Shown: positions 19,210-27,768, numbered from the stretch's first letter. The stretch is 64,000 nt of DNA from Desulfobulbaceae bacterium (GCA_020444175.1 JAHLLM010000007.1:94182-158181); one strand, 5' to 3'. Translations and numbers: made by a program. Notes: generated by a model from the sequence alone, not told the origin.

Positions 19210-20187
19210 CTACCACCTGAACAAGGCGGCTCCCCACGTAAATCCGCCACCGAATGCACAGAGCAACAGGTATTCTTCAGCTTGAATTTTTCCCTGCCGG
19301 TTTGCTTCATCCAGTGCGATGGGAATGCTAGCCGCCGATGTATTACCATATTTATAAACATTTATATAGAATTTTTCGAGAGGAACCCCGAGTCTGTCGA
19401 CAAGGCTTTTCAAAATACGGATATTGGCCTGGTGGGGAATTATCAGAGAGACATCTTCAATGCTGACTCCGGTCTGGTCTAGCACCGAGCTGATCGCGTC
19501 ATCCATACACCTGACAGCGTGCTTAAACACGTCGCGCCCAGCCATTTTGATATAGGAGCCATCATTGCCGGGCCGAATCAGGTCTTTGTTCATGCTTGGA
19601 GCACTGTCCATGTACAGCAATTTGTACAGAGAACCATCGGAATAGAGGTTGCTTGCCAGCATTCCCCGTTCCTGATCAGTGCCTGTGACAATGCATGCTC
19701 CAGCGCCATCACCAAAAAGAACACAGGTATTCCTGTCCTGCCAATTCACTCTTGTTGATAATGTCTCAGCACCTATGACGAGAATTTTCAGATGAGGATC
19801 GAATTTGATATATTTTTCAGCAAGATCCAGAGAATAAAGAAAACCGGAACAGGCAGCATTGAGATCTAAGGCAAAAGCATTGGTCGCCTTGAGCTCTTTC
19901 TGGACAAGACAAGCGCATGAAGGCATACTTATTTCTGAAGTGATTGTCGCCACTATGATCATATCAAGATCTTCTGCCACAAGACCTGACATGGAAAGAG
20001 CTTTCCGGGCCGCCCGAGAACCAAGTTTGGAGGTCTCGTCACCCTTTGATGCAATATGCCTTGTTTTAATACCTGTCCTGGTGGTAATCCACTCATCCGA
20101 GGTGTCTACCATTTTCTCAAGATCAGTATTGGCCAATATCCTTTCAGGCAACGCCGAACCAGTACCGATAACAACCATAGAACTCAT
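19210..20187 (-). CDS. fabH: 3-oxoacyl-ACP synthase III
   Basis: A 325-aa KAS III that starts fatty-acid synthesis by condensing acetyl-CoA with malonyl-ACP. The catalytic Cys is in LNAACSGFLYSLD, the His in LIIPHQANIRIL and the Asn in YGNTSAASIPIAL. The N-terminal TSDEWITTRTGIKTRHIA block is classic. Its ATG directly abuts the plsX stop (TAAATG). About 120 bp separate it from the acyl-CoA dehydrogenase gene, so that gene may have its own promoter. Confidence 0.95.
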   Translation of the reverse strand: MSSMVVIGTGSALPERILANTDLEKMVDTSDEWITTRTGIKTRHIASKGDETSKLGSRAARKALSMSGLVAEDLDMIIVATITSEISMPSCACLVQKELKATNAFALDLNAACSGFLYSLDLAEKYIKFDPHLKILVIGAETLSTRVNWQDRNTCVLFGDGAGACIVTGTDQERGMLASNLYSDGSLYKLLYMDSAPSMNKDLIRPGNDGSYIKMAGRDVFKHAVRCMDDAISSVLDQTGVSIEDVSLIIPHQANIRILKSLVDRLGVPLEKFYINVYKYGNTSAASIPIALDEANRQGKIQAEEYLLLCAFGGGFTWGAALFRW

Positions 20188-21228
20188 TTAAGCAACCCCT
20201 TCCGCAACAGCAGCTTCATCCTTGACAGCCGGAGCATCAGGATTGTTATCCTTGAGTAACCGAAGGATATGGTCATGCACCTTGTTTCTTGACAACTCAT
20301 CTGCAACGTGGAGTGCATTTTTGATGGCCAGCTTGTTTGAACGCCCATGGCATATAACCCCGGCACCATTAAATCCAAGCAGCGGAGCACCGCCGTATTC
20401 GGCATAATCCACTCTCTTTTTGAAATTACTGAATGCCTTGCGGGCAAGGTAGTATCCCATTTTGGCCTTAAAGGTCTTTGCTATTTCATCGCGCAGCATG
20501 GACTGAACCGCCTCAGCCAGACCTTCGCTTAATTTAAGACACACATTGCCGACAAACCCGTCGCAAACAATGACATCCACATTACCCTGGAAGGTATCAC
20601 GACCCTCTACATTGCCAATAAAATTAAGAGCACTGTCCTGAAAAAGTGTATAGGTGCTCTTGACAAGCGCGTTTCCCTTACTGCCTTCTTCACCTATACT
20701 GAGCAATCCGACACGGGGTTTTTCAGAACCGAACATGATTTGATAAAAGGCGGAGGCCATAATGCCAAACTGAAAAAGGTGATTCGGACGGCAATCAACA
20801 TTGGCTCCGACATCCATGACAACGACAGGGCCTTTTAGGGTGGGAAAGACACTGGCAATACCGGGACGTGATATATTTTTGAGGCGTCCCAGATATTTAA
20901 TTGCCGCAGCCATGACGGCACCGGAGTTGCCGGCACTGACAACTGCGTCTACTTTCCCTTTTTTGAGCAGATCAAAGGCAATAACAATGGAAGAATCTTT
21001 CTTTTTGCGAACCGCATCAATGGGAGTGTCATTCATCGTAATCACTTGCGTTGTGGGTACAAGATCGATTAAATGAGCCACTTTTTCTTTTTCAAGAATC
21101 GGTTGCACCACCTGCTCGTCGCCAAGCAAAGTAACTTGCAGATCAGTTTCACGAACAGCCAGCGCAGCACCTGCAACAATTTCAGCAGGCCCTCGATCAC
21201 TCCCCATGGCATCAAGTGCTATCCGCAC
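20188..21228 (-). CDS. plsX: Phosphate acyltransferase PlsX
   Basis: A 346-aa enzyme making acyl-phosphate from acyl-ACP for phospholipid synthesis. It opens with RIALDAMGSDRGPAEIVAGA and carries SAGNSGAVMAAA, DVGANVDCRPNHLFQFG and GFNGAGVICHGRS. The start is a GTG at 21228 preceded by GGAGG at the right spacing; a second GTG at 21240 overlaps that ribosome site and is unlikely. Placement between rpmF and fabH is the standard rpmF-plsX-fabH order. Confidence 0.95.
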   Translation of the reverse strand: MRIALDAMGSDRGPAEIVAGAALAVRETDLQVTLLGDEQVVQPILEKEKVAHLIDLVPTTQVITMNDTPIDAVRKKKDSSIVIAFDLLKKGKVDAVVSAGNSGAVMAAAIKYLGRLKNISRPGIASVFPTLKGPVVVMDVGANVDCRPNHLFQFGIMASAFYQIMFGSEKPRVGLLSIGEEGSKGNALVKSTYTLFQDSALNFIGNVEGRDTFQGNVDVIVCDGFVGNVCLKLSEGLAEAVQSMLRDEIAKTFKAKMGYYLARKAFSNFKKRVDYAEYGGAPLLGFNGAGVICHGRSNKLAIKNALHVADELSRNKVHDHILRLLKDNNPDAPAVKDEAAVAEGVA

Positions 21229-21558
21229 AAATACCTCCACTCCGGCAAGAAAGCTTCCGCTTTCGCCTCATCCAGACAAGCTGGATTCATTAATGGTCCG
21301 GATCTTTGCCCTGTCACTGAAGTTTTTTAGATGTTTGCCAGGCAATATCTGCTTGCGGAAGTTGAGGAGTTGCCTCCTCAGCATTCTCGCATGTGGGAAA
21401 AATTCCGCAAATATCAAAGTCAAAAACCACTCTGTGCAGGTGGCAAAATTCAGGGGACAACAGCCTTCAATTTTTTCTCAAATCGAAAAATAGAGAAAAA
21501 ATTTTCGCCCCAAAACAGCTTTGCCAGACAATGCCTATGATCACGAACCCTGTGCAAG
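21229..21558. other. 330-bp gap between rpmF and plsX
   Basis: No credible gene. It holds a perfect hairpin TGAGGAG-TTGC-CTCCTCA at 21363-21380, which lies about 135 nt upstream of the plsX start on the transcribed minus strand. Poly-A/T stretches occur around 21470-21500. The region could hold a separate plsX promoter or an attenuator; I cannot choose between them. Confidence 0.5.
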
Positions 21559-21750
21559 TTAATCTAAATCTTCATCTCCGAGATCTATCACGGTACGACC
21601 TTTATAGGAACCGCAACCGGAACAGAGACGATGAGGGAGTTTGGGCTCGCCACATTCATCACAGTTGACGACATTAGGTGCTGTCAACGCATCATGAGCA
21701 CGACGTTTTCTGGTGCGGGAATGTGAGTGTCTTCTTTTTGGTAAAGCCAT
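21559..21750 (-). CDS. rpmF: 50S ribosomal protein L32
   Basis: A 63-aa zinc-ribbon ribosomal protein. It opens MALPKRRHSHSRTRKRRAHD, with zinc ligands CDECGEPKLPHRLC and SGCG. The ATG at 21750 has a GGAGGAAAA ribosome site; the five-codon extension is dropped. It lies between yceD and plsX as in most proteobacteria. The C-terminal tail is acidic (DLGDEDLD), a little longer than in E. coli. Confidence 0.96.
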   Translation of the reverse strand: MALPKRRHSHSRTRKRRAHDALTAPNVVNCDECGEPKLPHRLCSGCGSYKGRTVIDLGDEDLD

Positions 21751-21803
21751 TATTTTTTCCTCCAAACGACGAGTTTATATAACTAGTTTGTAACTATTCA
21801 GCG

Positions 21804-21840
21804 TAAAGCCAAAATTTAGCTAAAACCACAATTCGCAACT
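21804..21840 (+). repeat. 37-bp dispersed motif, copy A (upstream of rpmF)
   Basis: This stretch matches 33 of 37 bases at 59184-59220. It starts TAAAGCC and ends ACAATTCGCAACT. The copy sits 53 bp upstream of the rpmF start, in the same orientation to that gene as copy B has to tkt. A GTAACTATTCAG segment flanks it. Confidence 0.7.
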
Positions 21841-22040
21841 AGTTTTAAGATTAAAAAAGTAATCTCTGTTTCAGTACCAAATGGGAACCAGAGTCTCAAT
21901 GTTATTTTTGTCGATTCACTATAACGGTCTTACATTTATGCCCATGAAGGACAAAAAAGCGCTACCGCCACCTGCTCAACTGTACCTTTTTGGGGTATTT
22001 TCACAGTGGCATGGTCAGCGTCCCGACTTTCTTTTGCAGA

Positions 22041-22556
22041 TTAATCAATCTTCAATTTAGCCAATTGGCTGAAAGGTGATGCTGTTTCCTGCACACATTC
22101 ACACCGACTTTCGTTAAGATTGGCCCCGCAACTGCTGCAGATTCCCTTGCATTGTTTTCTGCATAACTTTTTTATGGGCATAAGCAGATACAATTGTTGC
22201 TGCAGCAAATCAACAATATCAATCTGCGAATCATGCAGGTTTACCACATCCATTTCATTATCATGACAGAAATGGTCTGACTCGCAAAAATCGGCTTCAC
22301 TCCTGTCAACAAATTCCAGATCAACCTTGAATTCAGCATCAAGCGGCAAATCAAATTCTTCAAGGCAACGATCACAATTTGCACCAACAGTTGTTGTCAG
22401 CCTGCCCACAACTATAACCCGTTGTTCTCCTACTTTCTTTAAAGACAGTGAAGCCAGGGTTTGCCCTTTGTATTGCAATTCACGGGGCAGCCAGGACGTA
22501 TCTTTGAGGGTAATTGAAATTCCCTCATCAGGGATTTCAAAAAAATCTATTTTCAC
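22041..22556 (-). CDS. YceD / DUF177 family protein
   Basis: A 171-aa protein of the DUF177 family, associated with 23S rRNA accumulation and nearly always encoded next to rpmF, as here. The N-terminal half contains GRLTTTVGANCDRCLEEFDLPL. The C-terminal half has four-cysteine spacing CRKQCKGICSSCGANLNESRCEC, which looks like a small zinc knuckle and is typical of the family. It begins the long fab/rib run and is separated from rpmF by about 290 bp. Confidence 0.85.
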   Translation of the reverse strand: MKIDFFEIPDEGISITLKDTSWLPRELQYKGQTLASLSLKKVGEQRVIVVGRLTTTVGANCDRCLEEFDLPLDAEFKVDLEFVDRSEADFCESDHFCHDNEMDVVNLHDSQIDIVDLLQQQLYLLMPIKKLCRKQCKGICSSCGANLNESRCECVQETASPFSQLAKLKID

Positions 22557-22671
22557 AGGTTGCTCCCCAATTTAGATAAAACGCAACGGAACAAGAAATT
22601 ATAAATAAAATTAATTTCTTGTCAAGAGCTTTCCTGCAACAATAAAAAATAGAAACTTGAAATGAGATTGA

Positions 22672-23136
22672 TTAGAGAATTTCTGCCAGGCGGGAACCAG
22701 ACTGTTGAAGACGCAGGCCAGTAATCTCTGAAATATACATAAGAAGTTTCATTCCTAATGCCGGATCCTCATTCATGATTCCATGTGCATTGTCATGTGT
22801 CAGAATGAGAGCATGAGACGTTTCTTTGGCAACCAGAGTAACAGACCGATTCAATGAAGTTACAATAGAATGTTCTCCAAAAAGGGCTCCATTTTCCAAT
22901 ATGCCCAGGAGAATATGTTTCCCTGGAAATTCTGTCTCTTTTTTTACGACAATTTTTCCTCTGACCAAAAAACCCATATATCCACCAGCATCTCCCTGTC
23001 TCCATATCGTTGTTTTTCCAGGATACAACCTGGAATCACATGAACTGAATATTTTTTGGGACTCACTCTCGGTAAATATCGGGAAAGCGGAACAAAACTC
23101 ATCGCTGGTTATCTGATAATCATCTTTGCTAGTCAA
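22672..23136 (-). CDS. Stand-alone cyclic-nucleotide-binding-domain protein
   Basis: A 154-aa protein made of one CRP-type beta-roll domain. The strands GKTTIWRQGDAGGYMGFLVRGKIVV and a GALFGEHSIV loop, corresponding to the phosphate-binding cassette, are visible. The usual arginine of cAMP/cGMP binding (RxA after GE.S) is not clearly present, so the ligand is uncertain. There is no helix-turn-helix after the roll, so it is not itself a CRP regulator. The C-terminal helix LGMKLLMYISEITGLRLQQ is the family's hinge helix. It lies just downstream of the mla operon and a MITE and may act as a partner of another signalling protein. Confidence 0.75.
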   Translation of the reverse strand: MTSKDDYQITSDEFCSAFPIFTESESQKIFSSCDSRLYPGKTTIWRQGDAGGYMGFLVRGKIVVKKETEFPGKHILLGILENGALFGEHSIVTSLNRSVTLVAKETSHALILTHDNAHGIMNEDPALGMKLLMYISEITGLRLQQSGSRLAEIL

Positions 23137-23190
23137 TTAAATCTCCACTGATGATTATGCAACGTTGACGGTTTCATATTCATGCCCTTT

Positions 23191-23334
23191 AGCAGGTTGT
23201 TGAAAAACTACTGCGCTTGCTGATACTGCGTCAAAATTCGGCTCAAAATGCTCATTTACTCCATGTAAACTGCGCTTTTTCGCCTCATTTTTCCTTGTCT
23301 CCGCTTCGCTCGCTACATTTTTCAACAGCCTGCT
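23191..23334. repeat. 144-bp MITE with terminal inverted repeats
   Basis: The left end AGCAGGTTGTTGAAAAA (23191-23207) and the right end TTTTTCAACAGCCTGCT (23318-23334) are reverse complements with one mismatch in 17. The interior has no plausible gene: the frame through 23155-23385 is the element itself. The AGCAGG.TGTTGAAAAA ends and the interior (TACTGCGCTTGC ... CATGTAAACTGCGC) match, from memory, a dispersed element common in Desulfobacterota genomes. It lies between mlaC2 and the cNMP-binding gene. Confidence 0.75.
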
Positions 23335-23381
23335 AGGGGTGAAACCCCACTTAACCACCGATGACAGGCATATCACTTCCA

Positions 23382-23999
23382 TCAACTTTCTTCCTTTTCA
23401 ATTATCTGGATCTTCTCATCAAGCCGTTTGACAAGTCCTGCATATTTTTCCTTTTTCAAAATACTCCGAAACTGGCTGCGATAGTTTCGAACTAGACTGA
23501 CTCCTTCAATAACCACGTCATACACCCGCCATTCATCTCCGGAGATAATGAGTTTATACTGTATGGGAATCTCCAAATCATTATGCCTTATTGACGTATC
23601 AACAGCAGCTTTATTCTTGACAATTGATTCATTTGAAAAAACAACCTCCTCGTTCGAGTAGGCTTCTATTTTATTTATATATGTATTTTCGAGAAGTTGA
23701 GAAAAAACATGGATGAAATACTTTTTTTCCTGCTCGTTTCTTCTTCTCCATTCCTTAGCAAGTGTACGTCGAGCCATCTCCTCAAAATCAAAACGATGCC
23801 GGACAACTGCCAGGATAAGCATCCTTCTTTCCTTTCTGTTTTCCGGCAGCTTCAACCTTTCATGATTCAGAATGACCATAATTTCCTCTACAGTACAGCG
23901 CATAGAGGCCTCCGGGCCATATGCCGGAGGTTGTCCGAAACACAAGGAAGGGACAAAGAGGGACAGAAATGATAAAAAAAGAACTCTTTTCATGGTCAC
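23382..23999 (-). CDS. mlaC: MlaC-like phospholipid-binding protein, second copy
   Basis: A 205-aa periplasmic lipid carrier of the Ttg2D/MlaC family. A Sec signal peptide covers about residues 1-22 (MKRVLFLSFLSLFVPSLCFG). The mature part has the family blocks HRFDFEEMARRTLAKEW, FSQLLENTYINKI and VYDVVIEGVSLVRNYRSQF. MlaC shuttles phospholipid between the outer-membrane MlaA complex and the inner-membrane MlaFED complex. It resembles the other copy at 24858-25490, and both flank mlaA. Its start may be the third codon (MKRVL). Confidence 0.85.
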   Translation of the reverse strand: MTMKRVLFLSFLSLFVPSLCFGQPPAYGPEASMRCTVEEIMVILNHERLKLPENRKERRMLILAVVRHRFDFEEMARRTLAKEWRRRNEQEKKYFIHVFSQLLENTYINKIEAYSNEEVVFSNESIVKNKAAVDTSIRHNDLEIPIQYKLIISGDEWRVYDVVIEGVSLVRNYRSQFRSILKKEKYAGLVKRLDEKIQIIEKEES

Positions 24000-24019
24000 G
24001 CAACTGGTTCGTTAGTCAA

Positions 24020-24835
24020 TCAATAAACACTTTGATTCTTGTTCAGATCTTTCACTTTACTGTCACGGTGCTGAAGATATGCATCACGGAGTGCTATATA
24101 GGGATCAAAAGATGCCTCTTTAAAAGCCTCATAATCACCAATAACAAGGGAAGTATTGTTTATACTGTCAAGAGCGTAGGCTGCCATGCCGATCCCCTCA
24201 TCATCCTGATACAGATAATAAAGTGGCGACAGAAAGGAATCACCGGCAAATCCAACAGTATCCCTCAAGGTAGAAGGACCCAAAAATGGCCAGCAGAAAT
24301 AAATACCATTGCCCACACCGTAGACAGCGAGAGTCTGCCCAAAGTCTTCATCTTTTATCTGCAAGTCGAAAACATCTTTGGCAGGGTCACCGAATCCAGC
24401 AACACCTGCTGTTGTGTTTATAAAAAAACGGGACAGCTCTATTCCGGCATTTTGAAATTTGCCCTGCAAAACATTATTAACTATCCGCACAGGTGCAAGC
24501 AGGTTGTGAAATGCATTCCTGACACATATACGAAAGTCCTTGGGAATTGCCGCGCCATATACCCTGGCAGCTGGTTTCAAAGCCCAGAAGTAAAGTTTGT
24601 CATTAAAATGAAAGAAAAAACGGTTGACCGGCTCCAGGGGATCACTGACTTCAACACCGAATTCCATTTCATCATCAAAATCAAAGTCGTCTTCCATGAA
24701 ACCTGGTGATTCTTCCCCATATGCAACAGAGGAAGCAATACAGGGCATTCCCATATCGGTTATCTTCACACCGGATGGCTGAAAGGTAAACAATAGAGTA
24801 AAGATGATAAGATTCAAAAAATAAAATGTTCTCAC
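24020..24835 (-). CDS. mlaA: MlaA/VacJ family lipoprotein-like protein
   Basis: A 271-aa outer-membrane lipid-asymmetry protein. The MlaA core is clear: SDPLEPVNRFFFHFND, FRICVRNAFHNLLAPVRIVNNVLQGKF, RFFINTTAGVAGFGDPA, DFGQTLAVYGVGNGIYFCWPFLGPSTLRD. It removes phospholipid from the outer leaflet and passes it to MlaC. The N-terminus is hydrophobic, but I see no lipobox: the only early Cys is in GMPCIAS, without an L-x-(G/A)-C pattern. It may be a non-lipidated member or start elsewhere. It lies between the two mlaC genes. Confidence 0.88.
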   Translation of the reverse strand: MRTFYFLNLIIFTLLFTFQPSGVKITDMGMPCIASSVAYGEESPGFMEDDFDFDDEMEFGVEVSDPLEPVNRFFFHFNDKLYFWALKPAARVYGAAIPKDFRICVRNAFHNLLAPVRIVNNVLQGKFQNAGIELSRFFINTTAGVAGFGDPAKDVFDLQIKDEDFGQTLAVYGVGNGIYFCWPFLGPSTLRDTVGFAGDSFLSPLYYLYQDDEGIGMAAYALDSINNTSLVIGDYEAFKEASFDPYIALRDAYLQHRDSKVKDLNKNQSVY

Positions 24836-24857
24836 GACAGCCTCTTTTTTGGGATTC

Positions 24858-25490
24858 CTATTCCTCTCTATCCTTCAACTTGTTCTCGCGTATTTTTTCC
24901 TCCATACGCTTAACAAGCTCTGAATAGGATTCATTCATCAAGATCTGCTTAAACTGTTGCCGGTAATTTTTCACAAGGCTAACACCTTCAATGATAATAT
25001 CATAAATGAGCCATTCCTCTTTATTTTTTTTTACCTTATAGGTAATGGGAATTTCCATCTGGTCTTTAAGGATCTGGCTGTAAACCACTGCTTTTTCTCC
25101 GTAAACTTTTTGTTTCAGAAAAACAACCTCTTCATCAGAATAGGATTTGATCTTGTGGATATAGGTATGCTCCAGAACCTGGGAAAAGAGCCCGATGAAA
25201 TGTTGTCTTTCATCTGCAGCCAGCTTTTTCCAGTACCTGGCCAGGACACTTCTTGCCAGAGTCGTAGAGTCAAATCGTTGTGTAATGACACTGACAACCT
25301 TTTCTTTTTTTTGAGGCCATCCGCCATAAAGGCTATCATCTGTTTTAAGAATTCCAAGGATTTCATCCATTGTCACCCGCAACTGGTCTATCGGCTCCGA
25401 GGAAGCCCGACATACTGTAGACGAAACAAGCAAGGCGCACAAGACCCCCACGAATATTCGGAAACAGAAAACCTGTTTTATGTGCTTCAA
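24858..25490 (-). CDS. mlaC: MlaC-like phospholipid-binding protein, first copy
   Basis: A 210-aa periplasmic MlaC protein with an N-terminal signal segment (residues about 8-29, ending at a CRASSE-like cleavage region). It shares with the second copy the blocks RFDSTTLARSVLARYWKK, FSQVLEHTYIHKIKSYSDEEVVF and YDIIIEGVSLVKNYRQQF. It sits immediately after mlaD in transcription order, the conventional place for mlaC. The highly charged tail (KLKDREE) differs from the other copy. Confidence 0.87.
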   Translation of the reverse strand: MKHIKQVFCFRIFVGVLCALLVSSTVCRASSEPIDQLRVTMDEILGILKTDDSLYGGWPQKKEKVVSVITQRFDSTTLARSVLARYWKKLAADERQHFIGLFSQVLEHTYIHKIKSYSDEEVVFLKQKVYGEKAVVYSQILKDQMEIPITYKVKKNKEEWLIYDIIIEGVSLVKNYRQQFKQILMNESYSELVKRMEEKIRENKLKDREE

Positions 25491-25578
25491 ATGGCTAATA
25501 TCAGCACCTCATACGAAGTATTTTTAATAAGATGTATTTTTTTAAAAAAATTTTTCCCAGGCAAATCAGAAACCAGTC

Positions 25579-26025
25579 TTAAATGTCGCCAAAAATATAT
25601 TTGCTGATTAACTCCTCAAGATCAACTGCGGACTCTGTTTCGGTGAGGATATCCCCTTCCTTCAGGATAATATCAGATCCCCCCTGACTGATACGTATAT
25701 ACTTGTCGCCAATGATGCCCTGGGTTTTAATTGAGGCAATGGCATCATCTGTAACTTTAATGTCATTCGACAGATAGAGAGAGACCCTGGCCAGCTCATC
25801 ATCTGTCAGTTTGATATCCGACACCCTGCCCACATCAACTCCGGCAATGGAAATGACTGCACCTTTTTTTAATCCGGAAACACTGTCAAAATCTGCATAA
25901 AGTGTGTAATTAGTACTCTTTGAGAAGACAGAAAACTCGCCGAATTGTAATGATATATAGGCAAAAGCCAGAAACCCGGCAATTAAAAATAATCCTACGA
26001 AAAATTCAAAATTTGCTTTTTTCAT
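25579..26025 (-). CDS. mlaD: MlaD, MCE-domain inner-membrane protein
   Basis: A 148-aa protein with one N-terminal membrane anchor (FEFFVGLFLIAGFLAFAYISLQ) followed by an MCE domain (YTLYADFDSVSGLKKGAVISIAGVDVGRV). MlaD forms the hexameric ring on the MlaFE transporter that holds lipid. It ends LEELISKYIFGDI. Its ATG overlaps the mlaF stop by 4 nt. Length is normal for the family. Confidence 0.92.
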   Translation of the reverse strand: MKKANFEFFVGLFLIAGFLAFAYISLQFGEFSVFSKSTNYTLYADFDSVSGLKKGAVISIAGVDVGRVSDIKLTDDELARVSLYLSNDIKVTDDAIASIKTQGIIGDKYIRISQGGSDIILKEGDILTETESAVDLEELISKYIFGDI

Positions 26026-26798
26026 ATTTTTTGTTCCATATCCCTGCTTGAATAAATATGCCCCATGGTTTCCACGGCAAAAGAAATCACATCAGGATCA
26101 TCACTTTCCGGTATTTCTTCAGGACTGGAAAATGTTGCCATTTTTCCATTGGTGAGCAGGATGACCCGGTCTGCCAGGTTAAAAACCTTGGGAATATCGT
26201 GACTGACTATAATTGAAGTGTATCCGTACTGCTTCTGGGTTTTATAAAACAGACGGTAGATTTCCAGCGTAATATGGGGATCAAGACCGGTGGTTGGCTC
26301 ATCAAAAAGCATAATCTCCGGTTGCAACATAAGAGCCCTTGCCAGTCCTACCCTTTTTTTCATTCCACCACTCAATTGGGCAGGGAATTTATCACCATGT
26401 CCACCCAGATTAAACTGAGCAAGCATTTCATGGACACGCTGATCTATGTCTGCTGATTTATAGGCGGTTCTTTCCTTCAAGGGTAAAGCAAGATTTTCAT
26501 ATACTGACATGGAATCAAGAAGGGCAGCTCCCTGAAAGAGCACTCCGAAATTCTTGCGCACATCATTTAAATGCCGCCTTTTCAGTTTCGTTATATCTTG
26601 GCCGGCAATAATAATTTGACCTGAATCAGGCTGAAGAAGTCCCAGAATAAGCTTCAAAGTGACACTTTTCCCCTGCCCGCTGCCTCCGGCAATAACGGTT
26701 GTTTTGCCAATCTCAAAAGAGACGTTTACCCCGTCAAGAACCCGTTGGTCCCCAAAGGATTTAACAACATTATGAAACTCAATAACTGCCTTACTCAT
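26022..26798 (-). CDS. mlaF: MlaF, ABC transporter ATP-binding protein
   Basis: A 258-aa ATPase of the lipid transporter. Walker A is GGSGQGKSVTLKL, the ABC signature LSGGMKKRVGLARAL and Walker B IMLFDEPTTGLDPH, with a switch His in IIVSHDIP. The start is the ATG at 26798, which overlaps the mlaE stop by 4 nt; the longer frame up to 26948 lies in mlaE and is discarded. It pairs with MlaE in the inner membrane. Confidence 0.94.
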   Translation of the reverse strand: MSKAVIEFHNVVKSFGDQRVLDGVNVSFEIGKTTVIAGGSGQGKSVTLKLILGLLQPDSGQIIIAGQDITKLKRRHLNDVRKNFGVLFQGAALLDSMSVYENLALPLKERTAYKSADIDQRVHEMLAQFNLGGHGDKFPAQLSGGMKKRVGLARALMLQPEIMLFDEPTTGLDPHITLEIYRLFYKTQKQYGYTSIIVSHDIPKVFNLADRVILLTNGKMATFSSPEEIPESDDPDVISFAVETMGHIYSSRDMEQKI

Positions 26799-27583
26799 AA
26801 CATTATTGCCGTAATCAAATAATCCCATATCAATACGGAAATTGAGGAAACAACAACAGCATTGGTAGTGGCACGGCTGACCCCCTCGGCACCAAAACCG
26901 GCATTGCGCAGGATGTTTACAAAATAGCCCTTCCCTGTACATATCCACACGACAAGCAAAGCAAAAACAAAGGATTTGACAATACCAAGATTGATATCGA
27001 GATTCACAACGCTCTGCTCAATTCCTGAATGAAAGGCACCCGGATTAACGCCCAGAAGAATAACTCCTGCTATGTAACCACCCACTATGCCAATGATATT
27101 AAAAAACTGGGTAAGTATCGGAATAGAAATAATCGTTGCCAGAAACTTGGGTGTGATAAGATAGCGAAAGGGATCCACAGCCATACATTCCAAGGCGTCA
27201 AGCTGTTCTGAATTTCTCATAATACCAATCTCAGCGCACATTGCCGAACCGGCGCGTCCAATGACCATGAGAGCTGTCAACACAGGCCCGAGTTCTCGGA
27301 TCAGACTGAGGGCAACAGCAGAACCAAGCAACCCTTCAGAACCGAATTTACGCAAGGTATAATACCCTTGCAGTCCCAGAACCATGCCGGTAAAAAGGGC
27401 TGTAAAAAATATTACCCAGACCGAATCAGCGCCAATAATCCTGATCTGACGGACAACTTCCCTGAAACGGAAAGGTCGGGCAAATATCCCTCTCAGGGCG
27501 GACAACAGAAAAATCCCCATCCGTCCCTGGTCGCGGATCATGTAGAGAAACGAATCCCCTATCCTGGCAATGAAAGAAAACAT
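26795..27583 (-). CDS. mlaE: MlaE, ABC transporter permease
   Basis: A 262-aa integral membrane permease of the Mla system. Typical MlaE blocks are VIFFTALFTGMVLGLQGYYTL, LIRELGPVLTALMVIGRAGSAMCAEIGIM and EQLDALECMAVDPFRYLITPK, with several membrane segments to the C-terminus. I use the ATG at 27583; a TTG at 27610 would add nine residues. It is first in the operon mlaE-F-D-C-A-C. A possible promoter lies at 27670-27699. Confidence 0.92.
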   Translation of the reverse strand: MFSFIARIGDSFLYMIRDQGRMGIFLLSALRGIFARPFRFREVVRQIRIIGADSVWVIFFTALFTGMVLGLQGYYTLRKFGSEGLLGSAVALSLIRELGPVLTALMVIGRAGSAMCAEIGIMRNSEQLDALECMAVDPFRYLITPKFLATIISIPILTQFFNIIGIVGGYIAGVILLGVNPGAFHSGIEQSVVNLDINLGIVKSFVFALLVVWICTGKGYFVNILRNAGFGAEGVSRATTNAVVVSSISVLIWDYLITAIML

Positions 27584-27669
27584 TGATAAATTGATGCCCG
27601 TATGATTCAACCGATTAATATGAGTTGATAAAATAATGTATTTTTAAATATGCATAAAATTGCTATCTT

Positions 27670-27699
27670 CTCATAAGATATTTGCCTTGTAAATGTCAA
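27670..27699 (-). promoter_or_regulatory. Putative promoter of the mla operon
   Basis: On the minus strand a perfect -35 TTGACA (27694-27699) is followed after 18 bp by TATGAG (27670-27675), which matches TATAAT at 4 of 6 positions. It lies about 90 bp before the mlaE start. The -10 is weak. Confidence 0.4.
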
Positions 27700-27768
27700 G
27701 TTATTCCTCTACCTCAAGGCACCACAAAAAGGTCTTTAAGATCAAATAATTACTTACATAAAATTACT

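Noticed and set aside
23155..23385. 76-codon minus-strand frame
   Set aside because: It covers the 144-bp MITE, including both of its inverted ends, so it is an artefact of the element.
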